Counted from the stretch's first letter, positions 38,801-49,965 are shown. The stretch: 64,000 bases of DNA from Cheilinus undulatus (GCF_018320785.1 NC_054869.1:17122698-17186697), one strand, 5' to 3'. Program-made: numbers and translations. Notes: generated from the sequence alone by a model not told the origin.

Positions 38801-41800
38801 ACCTAGCTCACAGATAATGGCGATGGCAGCACGGACCATGCGGTCTCTCTCCTGAAGCCCATCAGTGCCCACAGCAATGAGAGAGTTTGCAATAGAGGTT
38901 GGGAACAGCATGGCATTGACAGTGATGATCTACAGGGAAGGGAATATGAGTCATCAAAGTTAGGACAAATAGAGGTGAAAAAATATTTTTTAAAGGCTGC
39001 TTTTTGAAGACTTGGACAAAGATGCAAAAAGAACTGAAATATTTCAAATTTTACACTTGTCAGAATAAGTAACTTAAGGAGGGATGAAAGAAATGTATTT
39101 TGTGATAAGAGGTCAAGCTATATGTCATGGGAGGAACACAGAGCTTGCATTTCTGCCTTGCTAGCTGATAGTCATCTGCTGAAACCAGACCCTGACTCTA
39201 TGTGTGCTAGACTGTAAGTGTGGGTGTGTGAAGAGAGTTTACAGTAAACTACAGAAAGAGCTATAAATAGCCTCACCCGCAGAGTCGTGCAACCCACCCA
39301 CACTGACACTGCTGCTAACCAAACAATTTGGTGGCCAAAAAAAGGGCTGAGCAGTGATGGCATGGGGTAAATTTTCCCATCAGTCTCTGAACCAATAACA
39401 AATTTAAAAAAAAACATGTTTTAATTTACCTTTCGAACCAGTCTGAGAGCCTGAGTCCTCTCCCCCTCATTGCTCTGCTGGATATCGATGCATCTAAATA
39501 AGTACAAAGACATTATAAAGACATCAGCAATAAAAAAACTAAAAATATCTAAGGGATCAAAAGAAAAAAATACTCAGATACTTCCTGTGATAAAAAAGAA
39601 AGACTGCATTTTTCCAGCTGACTGGTGCAGTTAAAGCAGAATCTCACCTGGCTATCAAATAGTCCACCTGTAGTCTGAGGACCTTCTGCAGCACACTGGT
39701 GTCTCTGATGAGGTAGCGGAGCGACCGCAACCCTGCAGCACGCACTTCCTTAGCTTCATTTAATAGAGCTAGTCGCAAACTGGGGGTAAAAAAAACAAAC
39801 AAACAAACAAACAAACAAAAACAATTATAGTCCAGCCCTTCTCACTTGGCATGTAAAAATACTGACTAAAACTTTACAAGCTATTTTTAATATACTGTTA
39901 CTCTATATTCCTGCTTCTTTTCAATGATAATTCCATTAAATTCATGTTTCTTAGGATCTTGATGAAAAGCTTACCAAATGATGATTTCTTCGTATGTGTA
40001 CCCAAAATTTTCCTCACGGTGGCTTATGCTGCATAGAAGCTGCAACACAGGGACAGAATAAAATTTAAACACAAGGACTTAGTGAAGGATAAAGAAGCCT
40101 AAACAGGAAATGTGCCAGAATAAAAGCATTTTTTATTAGATAGATCACATAACAGGCACCAAAAAGCCTATGCAAACTAACAAGCAGCATGACACTTTAC
40201 TGCTAGGTGCTGCAGGAGCTGCTGTGTTTGTTGTATTTTTCCACTTGTCTGCTACAAGCTGACTTGTCTGGAGTACGTGAGTCGTGACTAGATGATGTTT
40301 TACTTTCTCTGGTGGTGGATGGAGGTTGTAATTACACAAATGTAACTTGGGGCCATGCATTTACAGGTGCAGTAGAAAGTGATGACGTGTCACTGCCAAC
40401 ATTTGTTGTGTATTTGTGTTTTGTTGTTTTTTTTAAAGATGATGACATCTGTCCAGAAGTTAACAACTGCTTGACTAGAACTGTTTTTTTGTACACTGTT
40501 GTTGTTTGTTGCACCATATTAGGCCTGACACTGTACTCTTTTTTCATCATGAATTGCCACTCTTAGCAGTTCCCATTCAGCAGGTGCTGCATCATTAACA
40601 GAAGCCCACGCACAGCTTCTGTATACAAGACTCAAACTGTTTGAACATCACAACAGATCATTATAAGAAGCCTACAACACCAGTCTGCATCAACTGGCAG
40701 GCCAAAGCTGACAACTCACTCTGCAATGCATTGTATGTACAAAGTAGGGCTGTGTAATTAATCACAGTTCAATCATTATCAAGAGGGTTGGCATAAAAAA
40801 AAAAAAAACATTACAAAAGAATGTATTTCAGCAAACAAGAAAAGCATTTCCTGTAAATAAACGCTTTCTCACTCAGCCAGCATAGATTTAAGTAACAGGA
40901 CAGTCCGGTCTGGTATAATGGGAATGCTTACACACCATTATGATGCACTCAGCTACCCTCTGATTAACTATTGCCAGCATTGCAGAGGAAAAAAAACAAC
41001 TTTTTAAGTGTATGCTGGACTCAGAAGGTACATGACTCAAATACAGGTACTGTGTAAAACAGGAAGAACAGCTTATAAGAATAGAAACTGTGAGATGACG
41101 CTAGCATGCACACTTTATTTCTTGGTTATTTATTGCACTTCATATTATCATTGCAACGTTGAACAATGGTACCATGCAATAAACTAATAAACTGTAATGT
41201 GCTATTATAATGTGTAATAAAGCAATAACTAAGCTTGTCATAGTATTAGAAACATCAGTACCCTTTGATACGACCTAATTCTAAATATTACCAGCTCTGT
41301 TATTTTAATGATCCAAAGGATTGGTTCTCAACCTGGAGTCTGAGACACCCTGGGGGCATGACAGGGGTGGGAGGCTTTCTCTGCTACAAGGCTGCTAAAA
41401 TTAGATTTGCACATATTGACTAAAAACATAATAAAACAGTTAATTAATTAATTAATTAATTATACAATTCTACTAGGGCTGGAACGATTCCTCGAATTAT
41501 TAGGGTGATTCGATTCAAAAAATTCCTCAAGGCAAATTATCTGCCTTGAGGCTTCGCTTAAATCACCCATATATCCATATACGCCCATGCTGTAAGCGTG
41601 GACATTGCGCCGTGTGTTGCACGGCGTGCTGTGTTTCACACAGACAACTATATGTGTGGCACAATGTACTTATTTTCGCTGTTACTGTAACGTACCATGC
41701 ATGATATGAGGCCTGAAAATCACGAGGGAAGAGAAGTTGATGCAGTGATGTTTACAGGCACTGCCTATGGCTTCATGGCAGATATGGCACTACGCCTGCA

Positions 41801-44800
41801 CTGCTGAACCTTCGCAGATCTCCGAGTTTACGCGCTGCCTGCATGACTCGCTGGTGTGAGAGAGCGCTCAGTTTGTGTCTGCAGACTTCAGGGAATTTCA
41901 TAAACTTCTCTGATTGACCTGACAGTTTCACAGAACACCGTCGGGCATCACGATTCAAGTCCAGTTTTGGTTCTCTCTCTCTCCTCTCTCTCTCCTCTCT
42001 CTCTCTCTTCTCCCTCTCTCTCTCCCTCTCTCTCTCCCTCTCCCTCTCTCTCTCTCTCCCATGTGCGCACGTTAAACATTTAATATTAAATTAGTTAAAT
42101 TCAGCGCACTGACGTCTTGATTGCAGCATATTTTTCAAAAATTTTCAGCATCCCGAATAATTTGATAAGACTTATATTGATAATGAATTGACACCAATTA
42201 GATAGAAACACGCTATTGCCACGAACATTGACTGAGACGAAACAGGTTAAAGTTCATCATCGTATAGTCAGGATTCAACAGGTCACAGAAGCAGCTTTAT
42301 CCCTTAAAATGTGTTCTCCATGTCAGTTGATGGTCTTAAAAGGTCAGATTTTTATGGTGGATGAACTCACAAACAAATGTGCAAAAATTAAAAGTGAACC
42401 CCCTTTAATAAATGGACCATATTCCTGTAATCTAAAGGTTCACCGTTCAGCCATCATCAGACCACCATCCATGGAGCTTTAATCTTGCTATAATGTAAAA
42501 TATTAGATTTATGCATAAAGTAGAGAATTTTAAAATGATTAAGTGTCCCTTTACTTTAATGACAAATTGGAAAATGGAAATAAACTACAATAGAAGAAAT
42601 AAAGTTTAAGAACCAAAAATTTCCTCGGAGAGAATCCCTATAACCCTAAATAGGGCATAATCTAATGTAATTATTTAACTTAGAGTACTTGATTAATCGC
42701 CACAAGAATCAAAAGAATACTTGATTACAAAAAGAATTGTTTACTGTGGCCCTACCCGTGTGTCACGCTGCAAAGGTTTGCTTGGGTGGGCATGGGACGA
42801 ACTGGTCTAAAACACAGCTTAAAATGAGCAACAATTTGGATCTTTGGTGCACAAACTCCCACTTAATTTACAGATCTTGACTGAGAAGCAAGGTCTTGAA
42901 TACTAAATTCTTAAACTAAATATTATAATTTTTGATTTACATTTCATACCTCATCTTATTACACTGCTTGTTAAAAGCTTAAGTGGCTGGGAGATTTTTG
43001 AATCCACTAGGCTTAGAGGCTGGTAGGAGAACAAGTACATTTCCTACTCTGCTCCATACTATGCAAAAGAACAGTGCACTTCATTGACGCTTACACAGGT
43101 GGAAGAGTTGGGCTTTGGCGCAGAGTGATCTCTTTTTCATGAGTGCATACATTTTATTTCTCCATTGTGCTGACTCTGTGAGAGCCAGCATCTTGTAAAC
43201 TGCATGTGTCATATTACGATGTGATGACATATCCATGCCCAGGCCAGACCTAGTGTGAGTGCATTCTTTGACGATGTGTAAGAGTTTGCCTGCAATTTTT
43301 GACGTTAGAACTTATAAACCTTATAAATGCCTAGAATCCTGGGGCTGCCAATTTTGTTGCCAGGATATAAAAACAGGTATCAATTTTGTTTGATCTTCAC
43401 TTGTAACAATTTCAATTTTTGACAACCCTAGCAGTGGCATTTCACAAATTGAGGAATATAAACAAGTTTAAATGGGCAATCATTCTAGGTACAAGTTTGG
43501 CTCCATTGGTAGGGCAGGCACCCTTATACAGAGGCTAGAGTCCTCATACTGGTTGCAGGTTCACCTCCTAGTCCAGGGCTGCATGTCTTCCCACCCTCTC
43601 CCACCATATGTCAGATTAAGACAATTTTATTGATCCCAAAAGGGCAATTTTGGCAGGGCTCACCCATGTCCACAAAAGGACTGGTTTTTTGTTTGTTTGT
43701 TTGTTTTTTAAACTGATACTCTGATTCAGAACAATTCTTTGTTTTTATTCTAATATCAATTCATATAATCCTTAGATTGATCTTCTTTTATTTTAAAGAT
43801 TCATTTTTGGGATTTAATGCCTTTATTGATAGTGGGGGACAGTGGATAGAATCAGAATCAGAAACAGGGATGAAAGAGCTGGGGAGGAAATGCAGCAAAG
43901 TGCCAAAGGCCAGATTCGAATCCAGGCCGACCGCGTACATGGAGTGTGTCTTAAACCACTAGACCACCTGTGCCCCTAGAGTGACCTTTTTATAAAGGCT
44001 CTTAATAATAAAGGCCTTCTCCTTCTCCTTGTTCCATCAGTCTTAGACTTGCGTTGGTCATGCAGCTTGAAACTTGACCCACACTCGCCTCTAAAAGCCT
44101 TAAGACTCAGATTTGAGGTTTGAATCTTACACTCAATCATTCTATTTTGGATATCTAGAAGCGTTGTCAATATGAGCTGGATATCTCTTCCTCACATGTA
44201 AAACTCAGCCTGTGCAGCATGAGCAGCCTAATTACACATGATTTTGCTGTTCTTTGATTTTGCTGTTCTTTTTTACACAGTACTTCTGATAATAACATTT
44301 CACCTTTCCTTCAAACAAAATAACTCCAAACATCAGGGTTTTTTTTAACCACTGGGTCTCGATCAACAACATTTTTTCTCTCTGTGATCAGCCATCACGA
44401 GCTACCCCTGCAGCTGTAACTTAATTGACACCAACTAATATGAGGTTAGATAATATCAAACTGAGCCTTCAATGGATCAGATAAATGATGTGAATACACG
44501 GTGATTTTATTTACTGGCTCCATCTGATAGGTCAAAAATGTAAACACACATGAAAGCATGGCAAGTGCTAATGAAAAGAGTTTCTCTCATTCTGTGTCGT
44601 TCATGTCCTTCATGTCCTGAGTGCATCCTGCTTGTTCGTATCTTAAACAATCAAATTGAGACCCATGTGTCAGCACCCTCCCTAGGACAAACAAGGTTGC
44701 CATTTCAGAGCTGCTACCTTCCTTACAGACACCTTTAAGGCAGACTAGCTCTACCACAACAAATCCATCCTGAAAATCTCTTCTCTAGTATAATAAATTT

Positions 44801-47800
44801 TGAATTTTGTGCTTCATCATCATAATTCACAGAGGAAAGAGGAGCAAAGGAAGGAGAGAGGGTGCAGAATGGGTTGGGTAACACAGTATGGTGAGTAGGG
44901 GGTTGTTTTGAACCAGCTGTGATGTCAGAGCCCAAGCAGGCAGGAGGGGAGAGGAGACAGGGAGGGGAGTGTGGGGTGGGGTGGGGGGATTAGGTCACCC
45001 TCACTGTCCTGGAACCCTTATAAGGAATCAGAGGCATGGTGCTCCGACAGACGTAAACACACATACACATCAGGGCTTTTAACCTTCTGTCAGTTGTAAA
45101 CAAAAGAGTTAGGTGTACGGATTAGACTCAGCTTTGAGCCCACTACTGTGCCAGCTGAGCAAGGACAACACTGATTGGCTTAGCAGGCACCAGAAGCTGA
45201 ATAAAACAAGTCCGTGAGAGATGATTACAAGGCGGTGAGAAAAATCAAAAACTGTCCATCAGCAGACAGGGATACTGAGTCTGACAGCTGAATTAAAGGT
45301 TTGGATATTCCTGCATAAGTGGATGGTGATTAAAAATAATTACCTCAAATCACAACAGGGAGCACAAGCTCTCCTATTATACTCAAGCATTCAATTTTGC
45401 AAGTCATGTTTTCATTTTCCACGTGGTGTTATTCCTGTTAAAAATAACAGGAAGGCTAGAGACTAAGCAAGAATCTGTTGGGTGGAAGGCAGAAAAACAC
45501 CCTGCAGCGATCACTGGTCCATAACAAAGCGGACACAGGGCATGTCAGCATTTAGAAAAGCACTTACACTACAGTTAACACATGAAAACAGCTTCCAGCT
45601 GCACTTGTTTTTAGAAAGTGTTTAAAAAGAATCAACTGTCCACACTGAGAGTCCACAATACAAGAGCACAACTCAACTTTAGTCCTCAATTCGCAAACAA
45701 TAAATCTGTGAATCACAGCGGACTGCTTCTTCTATTCATGATCTCTATGTTTAGGTTGACACGTGACCTTTTCATTGTTTTAATGAATTAAGTAACACAG
45801 GATTTCTTTGGAAATCTTCTCTGTTGCTATCAAAAACACCCATGCACCAAAAGCTTTTAGAATAACCCTAAAAAACATGAAGGATTACAATCATAAGAAC
45901 AATACTTATGCATGGAAAGCCAAGGGTTTAAACTCAGAAAGCTGCCCTTGATGCACACTAAGTAGTATAGCATCCCTAAAGCTCCTGTTAAATTCACTGT
46001 GTGCAACACAATGAGAGACACAGCTGGGCCTGGTAGTGTTGACACCCAAGAGGGAAAAAACAGAATAGTCTGAGGTGACACTACAGCGGAGGGGATAACA
46101 GCTCGGCAGAGTTTACAGATATCTGAACAGTGACTCAACCTCATTGAAAATCTGTGTCTGTGGTCTCAGCTCTACTGGAATTTGATGCTAACTTTAGGGG
46201 AAAAAAATACGTATATGATTTATCAGCGTTTGAAACACGACCAAAAACAGAGATAAAACATTCCTGGCGACTTTACCTTTATAAAGTTGTTCAGGTGGCC
46301 AAGTTTTCGCATGTTACTGACTCCGTGTGGTTTGGCCACATTTTGTAGGATTTCACGGAAATTTTCGGATGGCTCTGCAGGAGAAAGACAGGAAAATACA
46401 ATGTAACCAAGGCAGGCATTAAAACATATTGCCATAACATCAGTCAATGAACCGTATTTGGTGTATTGCAGGAAGGAAGTTGGTTTATCTGGTGACTCTA
46501 ATTTAGTGTGTACAGTCAAAACAAGCCACAGACAGTAAAAACACAACATGATCAGGGAAGTGTTTTTGTTTTCAGTTCCTTTTAAATATTATGGGCTTAC
46601 TGTAACACTTACAGTTCTTCACTAAAGACAAACGCTTTTAAAAACAGAGTATTTTCTTGGCAAGAATCAATGCCTCAACTGTAGTTTGCATGGCAACCAG
46701 TTCCAACTAAGAGGTAAATCCTGCAGAGGCTACAAATAGACCAACTTCTCAAATGTTTACCAGTGGATGATCCGGATTAAGCATCAATCTGTCCATTAGT
46801 TATACCTGTCAGTATTAATCCTTAATACCTCAGTATATGAAAAGTGTAAGAGATGACTTAAAAACACTTGACATTGTTCATCACTTTGCAAAAATGCGTA
46901 CTCCACCTAAATGAGTAACAAATTTAAATGTTTTCTTCTGCACAGAAGAGATACAAGTACTTAGAACCTAAACAGCCAGCATGTTGGTAAAATTGTAGAC
47001 ACTGAGCAAGCATTAATGCACCTTTTCAGACAACCTTAGGTGTGGTATATGTTCTACAAATGTACAGGACACAAGCAGATGTTCTTAAGACAATGATGCA
47101 TTAATCGTAATCTTACTACACATATATATGCATATGGATGCAAATGCAGTTCAGCTAAATTGAACGAAATGTGACTCTTGCAACAATGTGAATGTAAGAA
47201 CAACTTTTGTCAAAGAAAATCCAGTTTGTGGCTTCAGGATTTTTAACCCCTGAGCAGAGAGAGACAAAGATCAACCTAATATTTAAGGATATGACACAGA
47301 AAATTAGAGCTTTTAAGCATGCTATCTGTGAAAAATCAAAATATTTAGGTTGAACAATATCCATCTTGTATTTCCCCTGTAAAGTCACGCTGAAACAGCT
47401 GACAGATTGAGCGCATCCCATCCTTTATGGAGAAGGCCAATGGGAGAAGGATACTGTTGGCCTTTTACTCTGCATTCATTTCATTTGCCATATATCTCAG
47501 AGTTTATCAAATTGTCACAAACACCAGAGAGTGTCGTGTTTCCTCTAAACACTGATACAAAGAACCTCTGCTCCAATTTAACAAAGTGGTGCGCTGTGTT
47601 GCTGCTGTGGGAGTAAATCTGAACAGGCTGTGCAGCTGTGTATCAGCCTGCCACTGGAAAAACCACCCTGCGCAGCCTGTGCTGTGCTGTCTGAATGCTA
47701 CTCAGCAAACATTCAACCCAGAGTTCTCCTACAGCCAGCGATGACCAATGCATGACTACTGCACTTATGTTTGGTTGGCTAAATAACAGGCTATCTTGCC

Positions 47801-48305
47801 CACTCACACCAGTCAAAACAACAGAGCGTCGTCATGGCTGGTTAGCCGTGGCAGCTAGCTAACGCTAACTCAGCTAGTTGGTTAGCTCGCTGTTATTATG
47901 ATATCGGGACCAGTGTTACAAGACGAAACAGAATGGGAAAACCAGCTATGTGACAATAGCTACGGCGGGGGAGAGCACAGACTAAGGGGGTGTTTATTTC
48001 AAGAGGCTGGCGTTTGCTGAAAAGCTCTTCATCCATTTTGAACAATAATCGCTTTGAGGGTGATGTGATGAAGCCTCTCTTACCTCTGCTCAGATCCAGC
48101 GGTACGTTTTCTTCCCCGCTGTCATTCCGACCTGTCAAAAACACACAACGCGGACATGCTGAGGGATCACGCCAATGCCATCACGTGCCTCAGGAAATCT
48201 ATTTTTGCAATACCTCACTATTACAAGCATCAGTGAATCGAGTTTTTCACTCTTACCTCGCATCCGAAGACTCCGGATAGGACGGCCGCGGAAGCTGGCC
48301 GCCAT
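16240..48305 (-). CDS. rictor: RICTOR, defining scaffold subunit of mTORC2
   Basis: RICTOR binds mTOR, mLST8 and SIN1 and directs mTORC2 to AKT, SGK and PKC. I traced 37 coding exons from ATG at 48305-48303 to TGA at 16242-16240. They total 5181 nt, an unbroken 1726 residues plus stop, against about 1708 in human. Every intron is GT-AG and every phase agrees. Recognition rests on the N-terminus ([17 protein letters not shown], then [14 protein letters not shown]), an alpha-helical repeat region (for example [53 protein letters not shown]), a long disordered insert, and the C-terminal [14 protein letters not shown] and [13 protein letters not shown] blocks. Nothing suggests decay. Teleosts may keep two rictor copies, so the a or b suffix cannot be decided here. 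Exons are detailed in the three following entries. Introns hold most of the mobile DNA of the window. Confidence 0.97.
16810..17925 (+). mobile_element. Decayed non-LTR retrotransposon 3' end, L2-like LINE
   Basis: In RICTOR intron 34, antisense to the gene. Plus-strand translation shows reverse transcriptase landmarks: [16 protein letters not shown] near 16870, then [10 protein letters not shown] near 16967 with the catalytic Asp pair, [12 protein letters not shown] near 17200, and a C-terminal PPDIW then SRLKTHLFR at about 17705-17770. Several frameshifts and stops break it. The 3' end runs into GGCGCTTATAAATAAAATG and an AT-rich simple repeat, typical of the L2/CR1 group. The 5' part is missing, as usual for truncated insertions. 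Confidence 0.85.
18263..18958. mobile_element. Non-autonomous hAT-type element with perfect 8-bp target duplication
   Basis: 696 bp beginning CAGGGCTGGAATTTA and ending TAATTTCCCACCCTG. The flanks are identical: GTGGACAT at 18255-18262 and at 18959-18966. Inner ends also show inverted GGCTGGTGG/CCACCAGCC-type matches. No transposase reading frame. It sits in RICTOR intron 33 with its right end only about 30 bp from exon 33. Confidence 0.87.
20675..22082 (-). other. rictor: RICTOR exons 30-31: solenoid end and serine-rich disordered insert
   Basis: Exon 30 is 22082-21853 and exon 31 is 21764-20675 (1090 bases, the longest of the gene). Exon 31 is rich in Ser, Thr, Pro and Gly and covers about residues 1043-1405. 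The motif RNRTVTEP places a threonine near residue 1130 in the R-x-R-x-x-T context of human T1135, the S6 kinase and 14-3-3 site. Other conserved blocks are [37 protein letters not shown] and [20 protein letters not shown]. Runs of glycine (GGGGGG before TQFKSRSQ, and [13 protein letters not shown]) look like lineage-specific additions. The exon 30 donor is gtgcgt. Confidence 0.92.
26485..28087. mobile_element. Possible hAT-like element pair of ends
   Basis: CAGTGTTTCCC at 26485 and GGGAAACACTG ending at 28087 form an 11-bp perfect inverted pair of the kind seen at hAT termini. No matching 8-bp duplication flanks them, and no transposase is seen, so the two ends may belong to separate old insertions. 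A CT-rich run lies at about 27615-27647. Confidence 0.5.
30082..31351 (+). mobile_element. Tc1/mariner transposon with DD37E spacing, full length but frameshifted
   Basis: Bounded by inverted repeats, left TACACTGCCTGGCCCAAAA and right ending TGGCCAGGCAATGTA, with TA target bases at 30082-30083 and 31350-31351. The plus strand carries a transposase in pieces: 30246-30506 (start [10 protein letters not shown], helix-turn-helix region), a second frame to about 30660, and 30702-31301 with [14 protein letters not shown] and [11 protein letters not shown]. Thirty-seven residues separate the second Asp from the Glu. Two frame changes, one near 30500 and one in an A-run near 30655, leave it without an intact product. 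It lies in RICTOR intron 14. Confidence 0.92.
30246..31304 (+). pseudogene. Tc1-type transposase, broken by two frameshifts
   Basis: Coding remnant of the element at 30082-31351. The N-terminal DNA-binding part stops at TAG after DEIK. The middle part is open in another frame. The catalytic part, with all three acidic residues, is open from 30702 and ends with the usual GRPTKY-type tail. The few lesions point to a relatively young copy. Confidence 0.88.
32773..32825. repeat. (GT)n microsatellite
   Basis: About 50 bp of TG dinucleotides with three interruptions, in the intron next to RICTOR exon 12. Confidence 0.95.
34394..34703 (-). repeat. tRNA-headed dispersed repeat (SINE or LINE-tailed retroposon)
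   Basis: Read on the minus strand it starts with a tRNA-like head: an A-box-like TGGCGCAGGGGTTAGCGC near the right end and a B-box-like GGTTCACTCC at about 34640. It continues through text common in fish genomes (AGTCACCAATTAA, CATCCATCCATTTTCTA). It lies in the intron next to RICTOR exon 9. Confidence 0.75.
34733..34945 (+). repeat. tRNA-derived SINE
   Basis: Plus-strand order: degenerate A box (TGGCCTAACAGTTACG), degenerate B box (CGGGTTTAAATCTGAC), then the body CTGTGGCTCCTT, CACATGTCTCCCTCC and CTACTCTATCCACTTTCC, and an A-rich end. The body is shared with the copies at 43498 and 43800. Confidence 0.7.
35216..35855. repeat. Degraded dispersed repeat related to 57665-58455
   Basis: Carries the repeated TTTTTAAGACC and ACTTTTTAAGACCCTG text and ends near GCCACCCTG, like the better bounded copy in the C5orf34 gene. 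The left end is not defined. Confidence 0.45.
38053..38093 (-). repeat. Poly-C tract, potential G-quadruplex on the minus strand
   Basis: About 40 bases of C runs separated by single A or ACC. The minus strand, which is the RICTOR coding strand, would show at least four runs of four or more G, so the intronic pre-mRNA could form a G-quadruplex. Confidence 0.7.
39788..39822. repeat. (CAAA)n microsatellite
   Basis: Repeated CAAA units directly upstream of the acceptor of RICTOR exon 5; on the coding strand this is a TTTG repeat that also serves as the pyrimidine-rich tract. Confidence 0.85.
40040..41473. other. RICTOR intron 3, left part, mostly unclassified
   Basis: No exon seen. A (TAAT)n run lies at about 41437-41461, and a short ATTAATCACAGTT-type repeat head at about 40747. 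Otherwise nothing recognisable. Confidence 0.45.
41474..42754. mobile_element. Probable non-autonomous DNA element containing a CT-rich microsatellite
   Basis: Left end TAGGGCTGGAACGATTCC and right end GTTTACTGTGGCCCTA form a short imperfect inverted pair; both inner arms carry GATTAAT or GATTCGA-type text. A long TCTCTCC repeat fills about 41973-42060. The 88-codon open frame at 42216 has no family likeness. No target duplication was found, so the ends are provisional. Confidence 0.5.
43498..43600 (+). repeat. tRNA-derived SINE fragment
   Basis: A-box-like TTGGTAGGGCAGGCACC followed by B-box-like GGTTCACCTCC and CTGCATGTCTTCCC body text, as in the related copies at 34733 and 43800. Truncated after about 100 bp. 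Confidence 0.65.
43800..43977 (-). repeat. tRNA-derived SINE, minus strand
   Basis: On the minus strand it opens GGGGCACAGGTGGTCTAGTGG (A-box region), then GATTCGAATCTGG (B box), a CTGCATTTCCTCCCC body and a TCTATCCACTGTCCC, AATAAAGGC tail. Boxes and body are well preserved, so it is one of the younger SINE copies here. Confidence 0.78.
44935..45030 (+). promoter_or_regulatory. G-rich tract next to a CArG/TATA-like box in RICTOR intron 3
   Basis: A run of GGAGGGG and GGGGTGGGG units at 44941-44990 is followed by CCTTATAAGG at 45016-45025. That decamer fits the serum response factor consensus CC(A/T)6GG and also contains TATAA. No coding exon follows on the plus strand, so an intronic enhancer or non-coding promoter is only a suggestion. 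Confidence 0.3.
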
Positions 48306-48380
48306 GTTTCCAGGAACATACACAACACCGGAAACTTCGCGGCTTCTCGCGAGAAAACAGACAACGAGGGTAGTCCCGAC
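48306..48380 (-). promoter_or_regulatory. rictor: RICTOR 5' UTR and core promoter with TCTCGCGAGA
   Basis: The palindrome TCTCGCGAGA lies at 48345-48354, about 40 bp upstream of the RICTOR ATG, in the most CpG-dense stretch of this locus. This element is known to drive TATA-less CpG-rich housekeeping promoters and is bound by BANP. A CCGGAAAC sequence nearby (48329-48336) resembles an ETS site. Confidence 0.7.
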
Positions 48381-48834
48381 AGGCCACCTACGGATGCGAG
48401 ATCAGCTGGAACATCCGAAATACCAGCTTAATCTGAGCACGGATACAATGATAAATCTGATCTGGAAGCAGTAGTGTTGCTAAATGAAGATAAGAGGCAA
48501 GCACCAAGCATATTGGAGATGGTTTAATCTTTAATCGTTTACTTATTATAATAGACGATGTATATTTGATTAATTTACCAAATGCCATCTTGGAAACTTT
48601 GCCAAGAATTCCCCGTCAAACTATGTTAGAATTTGAAAATACTGGCTGGACGTCTTTTGAAACTTAAATATAAAAGTATTGCTTCACCAACAAACTTTGC
48701 CAAGTGGCCTTTAAAACCATAAATTTGATTACCCAGCCAACCAGGAACTTATAAGTAATTGTCATTTCATTTTGAAGCCTTCATATTCACATGAGAGCAC
48801 TGGGGGTCAGAACTTACAGTCAACTGTAAGTGAT

Positions 48835-49540
48835 ATTAGAAAGTGGAAGTATTTAGGGACAACAGCAACTCAGCACAAAGCAGAGGACCAAGTAAAATAA
48901 CAGCAGGGTCAATGACTGCAAAGGTGCATGGTGCGTTAAAGTCCCCAACGCTCTGCTGGTTCCATAGCCGAAGAGTTCTGAACTTCCACTGGCGTTATTG
49001 CGGGCACATAAACTTGTGTGGTGGGAGCTTCATGGACTGGGTATCTATGGTCTAACAACTGCATGCAAGCCTCACATCACCAAGTCCAATGGCAGACATC
49101 AGATGGAGTGGTTGAAGCACACTGACACTGGACTGTGGAGCAGTGGAGCATGGCCTGTGAAGTGAGAAATTATGCTTCTCTGTTTGGCAGTCAGCTGGGC
49201 AAGTCTGGATTTGGTGGATGCTGGGAGAATGTTACCTGCCCGACTGCATTGTACCAACTGTGAAGTTTGGTGGAGGAGGGATTATGGTACAGGGCTTTTT
49301 TTTTCAGGATTTGGGCTAGGCCTCTTATCTCCAGTGAAGGACAATCTTAATGCTTCTTCATACTAAGACATTTTGGACAATGCTATTCTTCCAACTTTGT
49401 AGTCCTTTTTTATTCCAACACGACTGTGCTTCAGTGTACAAAACAAGGACTATAAAAACATAGTTTGATGAGTTCAGTGTGAAATAACTTGACTGGCCCA
49501 CACAGAGACCTGACCTCAATCCCAGGTTATGAAATTAACT
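48835..49540 (+). mobile_element. Decayed Tc1/mariner relic
   Basis: Lies between RICTOR and the FYB-like gene. Plus-strand frames still show transposase text in order: NSAQSRGPSKITAG near 48860, VKFGGGGIMVQG near 49263, FGLGLLSPVKDNLNAS near 49305, and DILDNAILPTL near 49370. There are many stops and frame changes. Inverted repeats were not found. Confidence 0.82.
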
Positions 49541-49965
49541 TTTCACACCTCAACCAGAATTCATACAACTTTATTGTTGAAAAAGTCACTCTAAGCTCTA
49601 AAAAATGAGTCATTAAACATGCCATTATCTAACATGCCGATACCAGAGGAACTAATCAGTCAAAAAACCTCCCACACTTAACTGATACTAGCCAATGCTG
49701 TGGAGACTGTTTTAAAGTGAATCACAGCCACATTTTATAGCTTGCAGTTATTTTACAGTACATCAGGTTGAAAAACTATTTGGTAACATCTTGTTTAAGC
49801 CACAAATCAAGTGTTTTACGCATAAATGTATTTTTACAAAGCATGCTATCTAAACAAAAAATACATGGCAGCATAAGCATTTAAATATAGAACCATATTA
49901 AATCACAAAGAAGAACAAACATTGCATGCTGATCTGTGTTGATCACAATGCCACAGTACTGGAGA

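Larger units (their letters stand above)
22947..48305 (-). other. rictor: RICTOR exons 1-29: N-terminal armadillo and HEAT-like region
   Basis: Exons in transcript order: 48305-48257, 48131-48084, 46374-46277, 40039-39975, 39779-39648, 39493-39430, 38929-38803, 36658-36489, 34230-34163, 33731-33664, 33556-33474, 33004-32917, 32217-32127, 32024-31958, 29349-29269, 29039-28939, 28743-28578, 26369-26268, 25830-25784, 25692-25557, 25471-25272, 25166-25040, 24901-24737, 23989-23913, 23786-23708, 23601-23492, 23412-23325, 23238-23146 and 23053-22947. They encode about residues 1-965, the helical repeat solenoid that contacts mTOR and SIN1 in known mTORC2 structures. Exon 24 uses a weak donor (gttggt) and exon 35 ends in cgtaaaa context; both still fit GT-AG. 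The largest intron is 40040-46276. Confidence 0.93.

Noticed and set aside
42216..42482. 88-codon open frame in RICTOR intron 3 as a gene
   Set aside because: It lies within a probable DNA element, has no family likeness and no splice support.
43820..43976. Functional tRNA gene
   Set aside because: A and B boxes are present but no cloverleaf can be formed with a proper acceptor stem; the downstream body marks it as a SINE.
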